Shown piece by piece: positions 36,301 to 48,500 of a stretch of 64,000 nt of DNA. Every line of letters begins with the position of its first letter. Position 1 is the first letter of the stretch. Source of the stretch: Anaeramoeba ignava (taxonomy: Eukaryota; Metamonada; Anaeramoebidae); the NCBI GenBank assembly GCA_028826165.1, contig JAPDFW010000090.1:225783-289782 (forward strand), in the 5' to 3' direction. The notes beneath the pieces were generated by a model that worked only from the letters and a program-made list of their open reading frames with translations, had not been told where the DNA came from and searched no databases. The translations under genes and the position numbers were made by a program.

Positions 36301-37458
36301 AGAAGTTGTAAAAAGGTCCCATTCCAATCACATGATCTAATTATTACAATCGATAAAGAAATAATTATTGGAAAGCATAAACTTCATTTAAGTAAATCCA
36401 AGAACAAAAAACCCAAAATAAGTTTAATGATTGATGAAGAAAAAGCCAAACAAAATCCGAAAGAAAAAATGCCAGAAATTTCATTTCCAGAAAATTCCAA
36501 TAACTTTGCGCAATGCATCAAAAATTATGGAAATTCAAAATGGTTCATTTGTTGTGGATTTAATGATAATAGTTTCAAAATAATTAATATTGAAAAATAT
36601 GAAATAATACAAAGTATTTCAAAACATAAAGATGTTGTGAATTGCTTAGATATCGATTGGAAATATATTGTTACCGGATCAAAAGATACAACAGTAATTA
36701 TTTGGGAAATTTGTTTTAAAGAAAAAGAACGGGAAATCAAAGTGAAAAAAAACCCAAAGCACATTTTTTCAGAAAATGAAGAAGAAGTCAGGAGTGTATT
36801 AATATCAGTTGAATATGATATTGTATTAAGTGGAAGTATTAAAGGGAAATTAAATTTTCATTCATTAAATAAAGGAAAATTCATTCAAACGATAGCTTTA
36901 ACAGAGAATACACCTATTACAAATATCAAAATCACAAATCAAGGAAATATTATTATCTTTTCAGAAAATCCCAACATTTTAAGATTATTTACAATTAATG
37001 GATTTCTAATAAGTAGAGTTGAATGTTCACAAAATATTTATTCCATTTCAGAAAATTCAAATTTTATATTTACAGGAGGTGAAACAGGGATTCTTGAAAT
37101 TCGCAAAATTTTTAATTTAGAAATGATTCAAAAATTTAATTTAAAAGAAAAAATTTCCTCCATTTCAATTATTAAAAAAGGATTTATAATTATTATTGGG
37201 TTAATAAATGGAGAATTAAAAATTGGATATTTTTCCAATTCAAATCAAAATGAAAATCAAAATCAAAATCAAAATCAAAATCAAAATCAAAATCAAAATC
37301 AAAATCAAAATCAAAATCAAAATGAAAATGAAGATGAAAATGAAAATGAAAATCAAAATCAAAATCAAAATCAAAATCAAAATCAAAATCAAAATGAAAA
37401 TCAAAATCAAAATGAAAATCAAAATGAAAATGAAAATCAAAATCAAAATCAAAATTAA
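27369..37458 (+). CDS. BEACH-WD40 protein, 3,247 aa (6 exons)
   Basis: Proposed exons 27369-28949, 29022-29232, 29301-29494, 29576-29738, 29796-30829 and 30898-37458; all phases agree and the introns are 57-81 bp. Residues 1-500 are low complexity, with a ~25-residue repeat containing KTNSNTETI followed by EN/QN runs. A long alpha-helical (armadillo-like) region spans about 510-2400. A PH-BEACH domain (about 2456-2545) and a BEACH domain (about 2560-2840) follow, the latter with NFEYIMYLNTMAGRTYQDL, SYLIRLEPFTS, GELIPEFYHLPDF and WIDLIFGYKQ. WD40 repeats (about 2926-3169; CGFNDNSFKI, VTGSKDTTVIIWE) and a short NQ tail end it. It belongs to the LvsA/WDFY3/NBEA/LYST superfamily, which controls membrane trafficking, lysosome size or selective autophagy. 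I see no C-terminal FYVE domain, so WDFY3 identity is unlikely. The third junction uses an unusual GTTCGT donor. Confidence 0.85.
27385..28150 (+). repeat. Coding tandem repeat, KTNSNTETI module
   Basis: Twelve copies of a 60-75-bp unit encode KEKEKxTNSNTETIxQNxNxN at the BEACH N-terminus. The TNSNTETI core is nearly invariant in DNA and protein while the spacer between cores varies in length. It is followed by 700 bp of (AAAATGAAAATC)-type coding hexamers up to about 28850. Confidence 0.85.
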
Positions 37459-37575
37459 AATCAAAACCAAAATAAAATTAAAATCAAAATTAAAATTAAA
37501 ATTAAAATTAAAATCAAAATTAAAAATAAAAAATTAAATTCCAAAAATATTTTTTTCATTTTTTTCTTTTCGAAA

Positions 37576-39330
37576 ATGAATGATTGTTTATTTTTTGGTT
37601 TAAATGAAGATCCAAAACTTATCGAAAATGAAGAAGAAGAAATAACAAAACCAATTCAATTTAAATTTGAAAATGAAAATAAAAAACAAATTAAACAAAT
37701 TTCATCAGGAAGTTTTTCAACAATTTTCCTTTTTAAAAATGGAAAAGCAATAGAATATTTAAGTGAAGAATATTCAAATAAAAATCCTTCAAAAATTCAA
37801 ATTGAAAATATTCAAAAAGTAACTGTTGGTGATCAAAATGAAGCTATTTTAACAATAGAAGGAAATGTATTTGCCAAAGGAAAAGATATTTATATAAAAA
37901 ATCCAAATGAATTTATCAATATTTCATCATTAATTGAAGATACAAATGATAGAATAATTGAAGATGTTGTTTCTGGAGAAAGTTCAATTTACTTATTAAC
38001 TTCAAATCAAAATGCTTATGGAATTGGTTCAAATGAATATGGTCAACTTGGATTTGATTCTAAAACACTTGAAGAAACAGAAAAACCAATTTTAATGATG
38101 AAAAATGTTTCTAAAATATTTTCAGAAAATACTTCAAATCATGTTTTTCTTTTAAATCCAAATCAAGAATTATTTGGATGCGGATTTAATCTATATGATC
38201 AAGTTGGATTAGGAGAATCAAGAAAAGAAACAAAAATCCAAAAATTAACCAAAATCCAAAATATTCCAAAAGGTAAAATAATTGATATTAAATCTGGATA
38301 TTTTCATTCAATAATGTTGATTGAAAATGAAAATCAAAATGAAAATCCAAAAAGAAAACTTTATTCATGTGGATATTGGAAATATAATGGACTTGGCAAA
38401 GATGAAAATACTTATGAATTTACTGAAATCAAATCATCTTTATTTGAAAATGATGATTATATTCTTGATTTTTCTGTTGGAAATGCTCATACTTTGATTT
38501 TAACAACCAAAGGGAAACTATTCGGATTTGGAAATAATTTATCTGGCCAATTAGGAACTAAATATACAAATGATCAATCAATTCCAATTCAAATTGAACT
38601 TCCTAAATTAAGATTTAATGAAGAAATTTCCAATTATCATATTTCTTGTGGCATTAATAGATCATTTCTTTATTATTCTCCTCCTTCTTTTTCCAATCTT
38701 GAAGAAGATTTGATAAAATTATTTAAAAGAAAAGAATTTTGTAATATTTCATTTAAAACCAAAAATGGAGAAATAATTGAAGCTCATAAATTAATATTGA
38801 AATATAGATTAAATCAAAATCAAAATCAAATTGAAAAACTTAAAGAAATTATTTCAAAAAAATCAATTAAAGAATCAAATCAAATATTTGAAATGATTTA
38901 TTCAAACAGAATAATAAATCCAAAATTATATTCTGAAATTAAAGAAATTATAAATTCAAATGAAAAAATTGAAGAAACAATGAAAAGAATTTATTTAAAT
39001 GAAAATGAAAAAGATTTTATTATTGAAAGAAAAGAAAAACAATATAAATTTCCAAAATTAATATTAATAATGAGAAGTGAATTATATCGAGGAATGTTTT
39101 TATCTGTAACAGAAGATAAATCAAATAAAGTTACAGATTATAGTGAATTAAGTAATAAATCATTTCAAATATTTGAATATTGGATTTATTCAAATCAAAT
39201 TAAAGATGAAATTGAAATTACACAAGAAATAATTGATGAAATTGAATTTGGAATTGATTATTTTCAATTAAATCAAACAAATCCAAATTTATTTGATTTA
39301 TTAATTAACAAATTTAATAATCAAAATTAA
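37576..39330 (+). CDS. RCC1-repeat and BTB protein, intact copy
   Basis: An intronless 584-aa ORF. Residues 1-375 hold RCC1-type blades (AYGIGSNEYGQLGF, LFGCGFN, LYSCGYW, LFGFGNNLSGQLG). A short first BTB-like segment (CNISFKTKNGEIIEAHKLIL, about 395-415) follows, then a second BTB domain (KDFIIERKEKQYKFPKLILIM...RGMF, about 475-570). Family knowledge: RCC1 propellers bind proteins or small GTPases and BTB domains dimerise or recruit CUL3; the substrate is unknown. RCC1-BTB genes are greatly expanded in some amoebae. The start at 37576 is preceded by the T-rich leader element. The paralogue at 39662 is a tandem duplicate, with a repeat-filled spacer between the two. Confidence 0.88.
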   Translation: MNDCLFFGLNEDPKLIENEEEEITKPIQFKFENENKKQIKQISSGSFSTIFLFKNGKAIEYLSEEYSNKNPSKIQIENIQKVTVGDQNEAILTIEGNVFAKGKDIYIKNPNEFINISSLIEDTNDRIIEDVVSGESSIYLLTSNQNAYGIGSNEYGQLGFDSKTLEETEKPILMMKNVSKIFSENTSNHVFLLNPNQELFGCGFNLYDQVGLGESRKETKIQKLTKIQNIPKGKIIDIKSGYFHSIMLIENENQNENPKRKLYSCGYWKYNGLGKDENTYEFTEIKSSLFENDDYILDFSVGNAHTLILTTKGKLFGFGNNLSGQLGTKYTNDQSIPIQIELPKLRFNEEISNYHISCGINRSFLYYSPPSFSNLEEDLIKLFKRKEFCNISFKTKNGEIIEAHKLILKYRLNQNQNQIEKLKEIISKKSIKESNQIFEMIYSNRIINPKLYSEIKEIINSNEKIEETMKRIYLNENEKDFIIERKEKQYKFPKLILIMRSELYRGMFLSVTEDKSNKVTDYSELSNKSFQIFEYWIYSNQIKDEIEITQEIIDEIEFGIDYFQLNQTNPNLFDLLINKFNNQN

Positions 39331-39640
39331 AATTAAAATTAAAATCAAAATCAAAATTAAAATCAAAATTAAAATTAAAATTAAAAATTAAAATTAAAAT
39401 TAAAATTAAAATTAAAATTAAAATTAAAATTTAAAATTAAAATTAAAATTAAAAATAAAATTAAAATTAAAATTTATAAAATTAAAATTAAAATTAAAAA
39501 TAAAATTAAAATCAAAATTAAAATTAAAATTAAAATTAAAATTAAAATCAAAATCAAAATTAAAATTAAAATTAAAATTAAAATCAAAATTAAAATAAAA
39601 TTAAAATTAAAAATAAAAAATTAAATTCCAAAATTATTTT
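39331..39640. repeat. (AAAATT)n spacer between RCC1-BTB copies
   Basis: AAAATT hexamers with AAAATC variants run from just after the first copy's stop to the second copy's T-rich leader. A shorter equivalent tract follows the BEACH gene at 37460-37540, so the repeat seems to have been duplicated with the gene. Confidence 0.8.
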
Positions 39641-39661
39641 TTCATTTTTTTCTTTTCAAAA

Positions 39662-41439
39662 ATGAATGATTGTTTATTTTTTGGTTCAAATGAAGATCCA
39701 ATTCTTTTCAAAAATAAACCAAATTTAATAACAAAACCAATTCAATTTAAATTTGAAAATGAAAATAAAAAACAAATTAAACAAATTTCAACAGGTGAAT
39801 TTTCAACAATTTTCCTTTTTAAAAATGGAAAAGCAATAGAATACTTCAAATATTCAAATCAAAATCCTCATAAAATTGAAATTGAAAATATTCAAAAAGT
39901 AACTGTTGGTAATCAAAATGAAGCTATTTTAACAATAGAAGGAAATGTATTTGCCAAAGGATGGAATATTAATCTAAATAATCCAAATGAATTTATCAAT
40001 ATTTCATCATTAATTGAAGATACAAATGATAGAATAATTCAAGATGTTGTTTCTGGAGAATATTCAATTTATTTATTAACTTCAAATCAAAATGCTTATG
40101 GAATTGGTTCAAATGAATTAGGTCAACTTGGTTTTGATTCTGAAACACTTGAAGAAACAGAAAAACCAATTTTAATGATGAAAAATGTTTCTAAAATATT
40201 TTCAGAAAATACTTCAAATTCTGTTTTTCTTTTAAATTCAAATCAAGAATTATTTGGATGCGGATTTAATCATCATGGACAACTTGGATTAGGAGAATCA
40301 AGAAAAAAAGAAACAAAAATCCAAAAATTAACCAAAATCCAAAATATTCCAAAAGGCAAAATAATTGATATTCAATCTGGATTTTATCATTCAATAATGT
40401 TAATTGAAAATCAAAATGAAAATCAAAATCCAAAAAGAAAACTTTATTCATGTGGATTTTTTCCATATAATGGACTTGGTAAATATAAAAATACTTATGA
40501 ATTTACTGAAATCAAATCATCTTTATTTGAAAATGATAATATTATTGATTTTTCTGTTGGATACAATCATACTTTGATTTTAACAACCAAAGGGAAACTA
40601 TTCGGATTTGGAAATAATTATTGGGGTGAATTAGGAATTGGAAATACAGAAAAAGATCAATTAATTCCAATTCAAATTGAACTTCCTAAATTAAGATTTA
40701 ATGAAAATATTTCTAATTATCATGTTCTTTGTGGATATTTAAAATCATTTATTTATTATTCTCCTTTCCTCTCTCCTTTTTCCAATCTTGAAGAAGATTT
40801 GATAAAATTATTTGGAAGAAAAGAATTTTGTGATATTTCATTTAAAACCGAAAATGGAGAAATAATCTAAAGCTCATAAATTAATATTGAAATATAGATT
40901 AAATCAAAATCAAAATAAAATTGAAAAACTTCAAGAAATTATTTCAAAAAAATCAATTCAAAGAATCAAATCAAATATTTGAAATGATTTATTCAAACAA
41001 AATAATAAATCCAAAATTATATTCTGAAATTAAAGAAATTATAAATTCAAATGAAAAAATTGAAGAAACAATGAAAAGAATTTATTTAAATGAAAATGAA
41101 AATGAAAATGAAAAAGATTTTATTATTGAAAGAAAAGAAAAACAATATAAATTTCCAAAATTAATATTAATAATGAGAAGTGAATTATATCGAGGAATGT
41201 TTTTATCTGTAACAGAAGATAAATCAAATAAAGTTACAGATTATAGTGAATTAAGTAATAAATCATTTCAAATATTTGAATATTGGATTTATTCAAATCA
41301 AATTAAAGATGAAATTGAAATTACACAAGAAATCATTGATGAAATTCAATTTGGAATTGATTATTTTCAATTAAATCAAACAAATCCAAATTTATTTGAT
41401 TTATTAATTAAGAAATTTAAAAATCAAAATCAAAATTAA
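39662..41439 (+). pseudogene. RCC1-BTB protein, second copy, two single-base insertions
   Basis: Tandem duplicate of the gene at 37576. The RCC1 half is open for 402 codons (39662-40870) but a stop appears exactly where the first BTB begins: GAAATAATTGAAGC in copy 1 reads GAAATAATCTAAAGC here, a net gain of one base. A second one-base insertion near 40961 (AATTCAAAG against AATTAAAG) shifts again. After that the second BTB domain reads on to 41439 in frame with itself. As it stands it could encode only an RCC1-only protein. Everything else is close to copy 1, so the damage is recent. Assembly error is possible but the changes are not plain homopolymer slips. Confidence 0.8.
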
Positions 41440-41534
41440 AATTCATTTTTTCATTTTTTCATTTTTTCATTTTTTCATTTTTCATTTTTTCTTTTTTTCA
41501 TTTTTAATCAAAAATTTCGTTTTAAAATTAAAAA
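41440..41534 (+). promoter_or_regulatory. T-rich CATTTTTT repeats upstream of ARL5
   Basis: Between the RCC1-BTB pseudogene stop and the ARL5 ATG lie six or more TTTTTTCA-like units followed by a short AT stretch. It is the same element as before the actin and BTB-armadillo genes. Its role as promoter or leader is inferred. Confidence 0.45.
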
Positions 41535-42352
41535 ATGGGTTTGAAAATAAAAAATTAAATAAAATAAAAATAAAAATTAAAAATTAAAATAAAAATAGGC
41601 GGATTTTTTACAAAACTATTCAAAGGATTATTTGGGGATGAGAACTATCGAATATTAATCCTCGGATTAGATGGAGTTGGAAAAACGACGATTTTATATC
41701 AAATGAGTATAGGGGAAGTTGTATATACAAAACCAACAATAGGAAGCAATGTCGAAGAAGTAAAATTTAACAATCTAAAATTCGAGTGCTGGGACGTCGG
41801 GGGACAAGAGTCCATCAGAGAATCTTGGTCCTCGTATTACGTCGATACTAACGCTGTTGTTTTGGTTGTCGATTCTTCTGACCATGAAAGAATTGACTTG
41901 ATCCAAAACGAACTTTTTTCAATGGCGAACCATCAAGTTTTTAATTTAAAAATTTTTCCCCATCTTGAGATCCTTTTTTTTTATACCTTTTATCTTTTTC
42001 TTCCTTTTGTTCTTTTTTTTTAAAGGATTTGAAAAACGCTTTATTTCTTGTTTTTGCAAATAAACAAGATATTAATGGTGCTATGAATTCTTCTCAACTT
42101 TCAAAGGCTCTCAAATTATCCTCAATTAAGGATCAAGAATGGCACATACAAAGTTGTTGTGCACTTACTGGAGAAGGGTTTTTATTATTAATATATTTTT
42201 CAATCCTATTTTTGTTTTGGATTTTTTTTGAACTAATTCAATTTATTTAATTTTTTTATTTAATTTTTTTTTATTTAATTTATTTAACTTTTTTATTTAG
42301 TCTAAAAGAAGGTTGGACTTGGTTAGCTAACAAACTTAAAAAGAAAAAATAA
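41535..42352 (+). CDS. arl5: ARL5 small GTPase (4 exons)
   Basis: Exons 41535-41538, 41599-41936, 42026-42177 and 42301-42352 give 181 aa (human ARL5 is 179). The first coding exon is only ATG-G. Gly2 is a predicted N-myristoylation site. G motifs: GLDGVGKT (P-loop), PTIGSNVEE (switch I), WDVGGQE (switch II, Gln retained) and [24 protein letters not shown] is diagnostic for ARL5 over ARF1 or other ARLs. Family knowledge: ARL5 sits on the trans-Golgi, recruiting the GARP tether for endosome-to-Golgi traffic. Donors here are GTTTGA, GTTTTT and GTTTTT, so GTT donors are normal in this genome. Exon 2 is clearly richer in G/C and in C-ending codons (GAC, GTC, TCC, TAC) than the surrounding genes. 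Confidence 0.93.
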
Positions 42353-42572
42353 ATTCTATTTTATTTGTTTTACTTCTCCTGTTTATACTTATTTTCGTTC
42401 TTTCAAAAATATTTTCATTCCACTTTTCTTTTTCTTAATTAAAAAATAAAATTAAAAAATAAAAATAAAAATAAAAATAAAACTTTTTCTTTTGTGATTT
42501 TTATTGGAAATTGAATTGAAATTGAACTGAAATTTAAAATGAAAATTTAAAATGAAAATTTAAAATGAAAAT

Positions 42573-45500
42573 TCAAAAATTAAAATCATCTCCAAAATCA
42601 TCAAAATCATTTCCAAAATCATCAAATCCTTTTGTTTGTTTCTTAGGATCAGATTTAATATCAAAATCATCAAATCCTTTTGGTTGTTTTTTATCATTAG
42701 ATTTAATATCAAAATCATCTCCAAAATCATCAAATCCTTTAGGTTGTTTCTTATCATTAGGTTTAATATCAAAATCATTTCCAAAATCATCAAATCCTTT
42801 TGTTTGTTTCTTATCATTAGGTTTAATATCAAAATCATCACCAAAATCATCAAATCCTTTTGTTTGTTTCTTAGGATCAGATTTAATATCAAAATCATCT
42901 CCAAAATCATCAAATCCTTTAGGTTGTTTCTTATCATTAGGTTTCATATCAAAATCATTTCCAAAATCATCAAATCCTTTTGATTGTTTTTTATCATTAG
43001 GTTTAATATCAAAATCATCTCCAAAATCATCAAATCCTTTTGTTTGTTTCTTAGGATCAGATTTAATATCAAAATCATCTCCAAAATCATCAAATCCTTT
43101 TGTTTGTTTTTTATCATTAGGTTTAATATCAAAATCATCTCCAAAATCATCAAATCCTTTTGGTTGTTTTTTATCATTAGGTTTAATATCAAAATCATCA
43201 CCAAAATCATCAAATCCTTTTGTTTGTTTCTTAGGATCAGATTTAATATCAAAATCATCAAATCCTTTTGGTTTGTTTTTTATCATTAGGTTTAATATCA
43301 AAATCATTTCCAAAATCATCAAATCCTTTTGGTTGTTTTTTATCATTAGGTTTAATATCAAAATCATCACCAAAATCATCAAATCCTTTTGTTTGTTTCT
43401 TATCATTAGGTTTAATATCAAAATCATTTCCAAAATCATCAAATCCTTTTGGTTGTTTTTTATCATTAGGTTTAATATCAAAATCATTTCCAAAATCATC
43501 AAATCCTTTTGGTTTGTTTTTATCATTAGGTTTAATATCAAAATCATTTCCAAAATCATCAAATCCTTTTGGTTGTTTTTTATCATTAGGTTTAATATCA
43601 AAATCATTTCCAAAATCATCAAATCCTTTTGTTTGTTTCTTAGGATCAGATTTAATATCAAAATCATCAAATCCTTTTGGTTGTTTTTTATCATTAGGTT
43701 TAATATCAAAATCATCACCAAAATCATCAAATCCTTTTGGTTGTTTTTTATCATTAGGTTTCATATCAAAATCATTTCCAAAATCATCAAATGGTTTTGG
43801 TTGTTTCTTATCATTAGATTTAATATCAAAATCATTTCCAAAATCATCAAATGGTTTTGGTTGTTTCTTATCATTAGGTTTAATATCAAAATCATCACCA
43901 AAATCATCAAATCCTTTTGGTTGTTTTTTATCATTAGATTTAATATCAAAATCATTTCCAAAATCATCAAATCCTTTAGGTTGTTTCTTATCATTAGGTT
44001 TAATATCAAAATCATCACCAAAATCATCAAATCCTTTTGGTTGTTTCTTATCATTAGGTTTAATATCAAAATCATCACCAAAATCATCAAATCCTTTAGG
44101 TTGTTTCTTATCATTAGGTTTAATATCGAAATCATTTCCAAAATCATCAAATCCTTTAGGTTGTTTCTTAGGATCAGATTTAATATCAAAATCATTTCCA
44201 AAATCATCAAATCCTTTTGGTTGTTTCTTATCATTAGGTTTCATATCGAAATCATTTCCAAAATCATCAAATGGTTTTGGTTGTTTTTTGTCATTAGGTT
44301 TCATATCGAAATCATTTCCAAAATCATCAAATCCTTTTGTTTGTTTCTTATCATTAGGTTTAATATCAAAATCATTTCCAAAATCATCAAATCGGTTTTA
44401 GGTTGTTGTTTGTCATTAGGTTTAATATCAAAATCATTTCCAAAATCATCAAATGGTTTTGGTTGTTGCTTAACATCAGGTTTCATACCAAAATCATCAA
44501 ATCCTTTAGGTTGTTTCTTGTCATCAGATTTTATATCAAAATCACCCATAAGATCTATATTTGGGTTCTGTTGATTACCTTTCTTTGATTCTTCATGATC
44601 CAAATTCATCAAATCATTTTCAACAATTTGGTTTTGAGGATTGATAGAAATATCTTCATTGTGAAAAGTTGGTTGTATTCCAATTGCTAAATTAGGATCA
44701 TTTAATTCTTGAAGAACAATTCCACTGTTTTCATATTGAGAAGATAGCAACGAAATTTTTTGATAAAGTTCTTTTAACTCTTGTGCTTGTTGTTGAGCTT
44801 TTTGTGTTTCGGAATTTAAATATCTATTCAATTGATTTGCACGAATGTTTTCAATTGGAGCTCCATTTCTTGTTTGTTGAAGACATTGTTTTAAATCAGC
44901 ATTTGATATTTTCAACTCATTTTGCAATCTTTCCAAAGTTTCAATTTTCAACTCAGCCTTTTCGTTAATTTTCTCATTTTCTTTTGCAATTTCTTGATAA
45001 GAATCTCTTTGTTGTGAATACATCTCAATACTTGATTGAAGAAAAGAAATTTTTTCAACAAGAAAATCTTTTTTAATCATTAAATTTTCAAATTGAACTT
45101 GCAATTCGGAAATTCTTTTTTGTTTCAATAAATTCATTTGAGCTTCTCGCTCTTGTTTTTGTTTAGCTTCAAATGCTTGTTGATTCATTAAGATTTGCTG
45201 TTGTTGCTGTTGTTGATAATTGATTGTGTTTTCTGGATTTTGTTGATTTGATTGTGGATTAATATCAAATGCATTTGCACTGATTTGGACTTTTTCTTGT
45301 GAATCAAAAGAAAATGAATCAAAATTTTGGGTTTGTGGCTCCATTTTTGTTGGTTCTTTTACAGGTTGTTGAGTTTGATTAAATGGGGGAAATGAGTTAA
45401 ATTGTGGTTGTGAATTTGGTTGATTTTGTTGAGTTGATTCTGAAGGAAAATTAGATTGATTCATTTGTGGATTGAAAGGAGGAAAAGGTGTATCCATTTG

Positions 45501-48500
45501 ATTTTGATTTTGATTTTGATTTTGATTTTGATTTTGGAATCCAAATGATTCATTTTGTTGACTTGGATTTGGATTTGGATTTGGATTTTGTTCTCCTGAA
45601 TCTCCATCTAAAGATCGAAGAATATCCCATTTGTTTTCTGAATTATTTTCTGTTTGAGGTTTTGGGAAAATGCGTTTTTGTTTTGGTTGTTCTGGTTCTT
45701 GAGGTTGTTCTTGTTGTTGAAAGGATTGAGATTGGAAAGACATTGGGTTAATATTTTGAGAAAATTGATTGAAATTATTCATATTGTTCATATTATTCAT
45801 ATTGTTCATATTATTCATATTATTCATATTATTCATGTTATTTACATTATTCACATTATTCATATTATTCATTGATTCAAATCCTCCCATTTGATCAAAT
45901 GAATTCATCCCAAAATTCATGCCATTTTGCATTATATTTTGATCCCCAATATTGAAATTTGATTGAAAATTTTGATTTTGATTTGGATTTGGATTTTGAT
46001 TTTGATTTTGATTAAAAAATCCTCCAGTATTAAATTCATCTTGTTTAGGTTTTTCTGTTTCTTTTTGTTCTTTTACTTGTTTTGATTTATGCAAATTGGA
46101 TGGAAGTAAATCACCAAATAAATCATCAGATTCTTGTTTTTGAGGTTGAACTTGTGTTTGATTTTGAGTTTGAACTTGATTAGAAAGTGAAAGTATTGAT
46201 TTTGCATTAATTGATTGGGGAACTACTTTAGTAATTTTAAATTGAGAAATGAGATGAAGTAAAATTGCGAATTGGTCTTTTGTTAAATTTCCAGAAGATT
46301 GCGGATCAACTAAAATCCATAATTGTTGTAAAATGGGTTCAGGAACAAGATATTGTCTAAGAAATCCTATAATATTACTTCCTAAAAAAAATGTGAATAT
46401 AAATATGAATATAAATATTTAGAAAAAGATATTATTTTTTTTAAAAAAAAAGATTAACCTGAAACTTTTCCAGTTCTTTGAACATCATATTGATTAAAAG
46501 AAGAATAATATTGCTCAAGAAGAGGTTTTTGTATTGGAGGAATTGAAGGTGTTTGGGTTTGAATTGAAGGAAAAGAAGTTTCAATTGGTTGTTGTTGTTG
46601 TGGTTGCTGTAATTGAGGTTGTATTTGTTGTGGTTTGTTTTGGTTTGCTGCTTGAACAACATTTGTCATTGCTTGAAGAAATTCGTCTTGATTAATTTTT
46701 GAGTTATGATCAGTATCAAAAGTGGAAAAAATTGAAGTTAGTTGATTTCTTGGTAAATTTGTTTTAGATAAAAACTTATAAAATTGGACATCTAAAATGA
46801 ATTTAATTTTTTTAATATTATAAATGAATTTTAATTTTGATTTTAATTTTAATTTTGATTTTAATTTTAATTTTAATTTTAATTTTAATTTTAATTTTAA
46901 TTTTAATTTTAATATTAATTTTAATTTTAATTTTAATTTTATAAATGAATTTTAATTTTAATATTAATTTTAATTTTAATTTTAATTTTAATTTTAATTT
47001 TAATTTTAATTTTAATTTTAATATTAAATTTAAATTTTAATTTTAATTTTAATTTAATTTTAATTTTAATTTTTTTAATTTTAATTTTAACCAGAAATTA
47101 ATCCATCTTTATCCTTATCAAGTTGCTTAAATTGTGAAATAAGTGTTTGATTTTGTGAATTTGTTTGTTGGAAATTTGTTGTGTTTGTTGGTTGATTTTG
47201 CATTTGTTTTTTAAAAGCAGCTTGAACTTTTTTTGAAGTAGAAAATTTTGGAAGATATGAACTTTCTATTATTATTTTAATTTTTGATTTTTATTATAAT
47301 TTTAATTTTTATTTTTAATTTTAATTTTTAATTTTAATTTTAAATTTTTACCAAGAGGTTTATGTTGAGCATAAACAAGATTTTCAGTTAATGGTTTATT
47401 GTGTTGTGATAAAGCAACCATTCTTAAAGCAAGAAAGAATTCTTCTTTTTGAAGATAACCTCTTCTTCTATTATCAGCATAATTCCAAATCTTTTATGAT
47501 TTTAATTTTAATTTTAATTTTAATTTTAATTTTCAAAATTAATTTTAATTTTAATTTTAATTTTGATTTTGATTTTAATTTTAATATTAATTTTAATTTT
47601 ATAAATGAATTTTAATTTTAATTTTAATTTTAATTTTAATTTTAATTTTGATTTTAATTTTAATTTTAATTTTAATTTTAATTTTAATTTTAATTTTAAT
47701 TTTTAATTTTAATTTTAATTTTAATTTTAATTTTAATTTTAATTTTAATTTTAATTTTAATTTTAATTTTATTATTTAATTTTGATTTTAATTTTAATAT
47801 TCAAAATGAATTTTAATTTTAATTTTTATTTTATTTTTTTAATTTTAATTTTAATTTTAATTTTAATTTTAATTTTTAATTTTAATTTTTAATTTTAATT
47901 TTAATTTTAATTTTAATTTTAATTTTAATTTTAATTTTAATTTCAATTTTAATTTTAATTTTAATTTTAATTTTAAATTTTAATTTTAATTTTAATTTTA
48001 ATTTTAATTTTAATTTTAATTTTAATTTTAATTTTAATTTTAATTTTAATTTTAATTTTAATTATAATTTTAATTTTAATTTAATTTTGATTTTAATTTT
48101 AATATTCAAAATGAATTTTTAATTTTAATTTTTATTTTGATTTTTATTATGATTTTAATTTTAATTTTATTTTTAATTTTAATTTTAATTTTAATTTTAA
48201 TTTTAATTTTTTAATTTAAATTTTAATTTTAATTTTAATTTTGATTTTTATTTTAATTTTAATTTTAATTTTAATTATAATTTTAATTTTGATTTTTATT
48301 TTAATTTTTATTTTAATTTTGATTTTAATTTTAATTTTAATTTTAATTTTAATTTCAATTTAATTTTGTACAGTCGCTAAAGTTTGTGGAGGTAAGCCTG
48401 ACTTTGGGAAATAATCAAAGAATTCTTTTCTTTCAATAACACCATCATGATCAGAATCAACAGATTCAAAAAGTTCTCGAAAAACTCTATCCTCATTTCT

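Noticed and set aside
30913-37458. BEACH ORF from 30913 as a separate gene
   Set aside because: A 68-bp intron (30830-30897) with consensus ends joins it in phase to the upstream exon, and BEACH proteins normally have a long N-terminal helical region.
42565-44574. 669-codon plus-strand ORF over the EH-protein array
   Set aside because: It is the reverse complement of a 60-bp coding array without stops; the minus-strand frame has the EH-domain context, coiled coil and splice sites.
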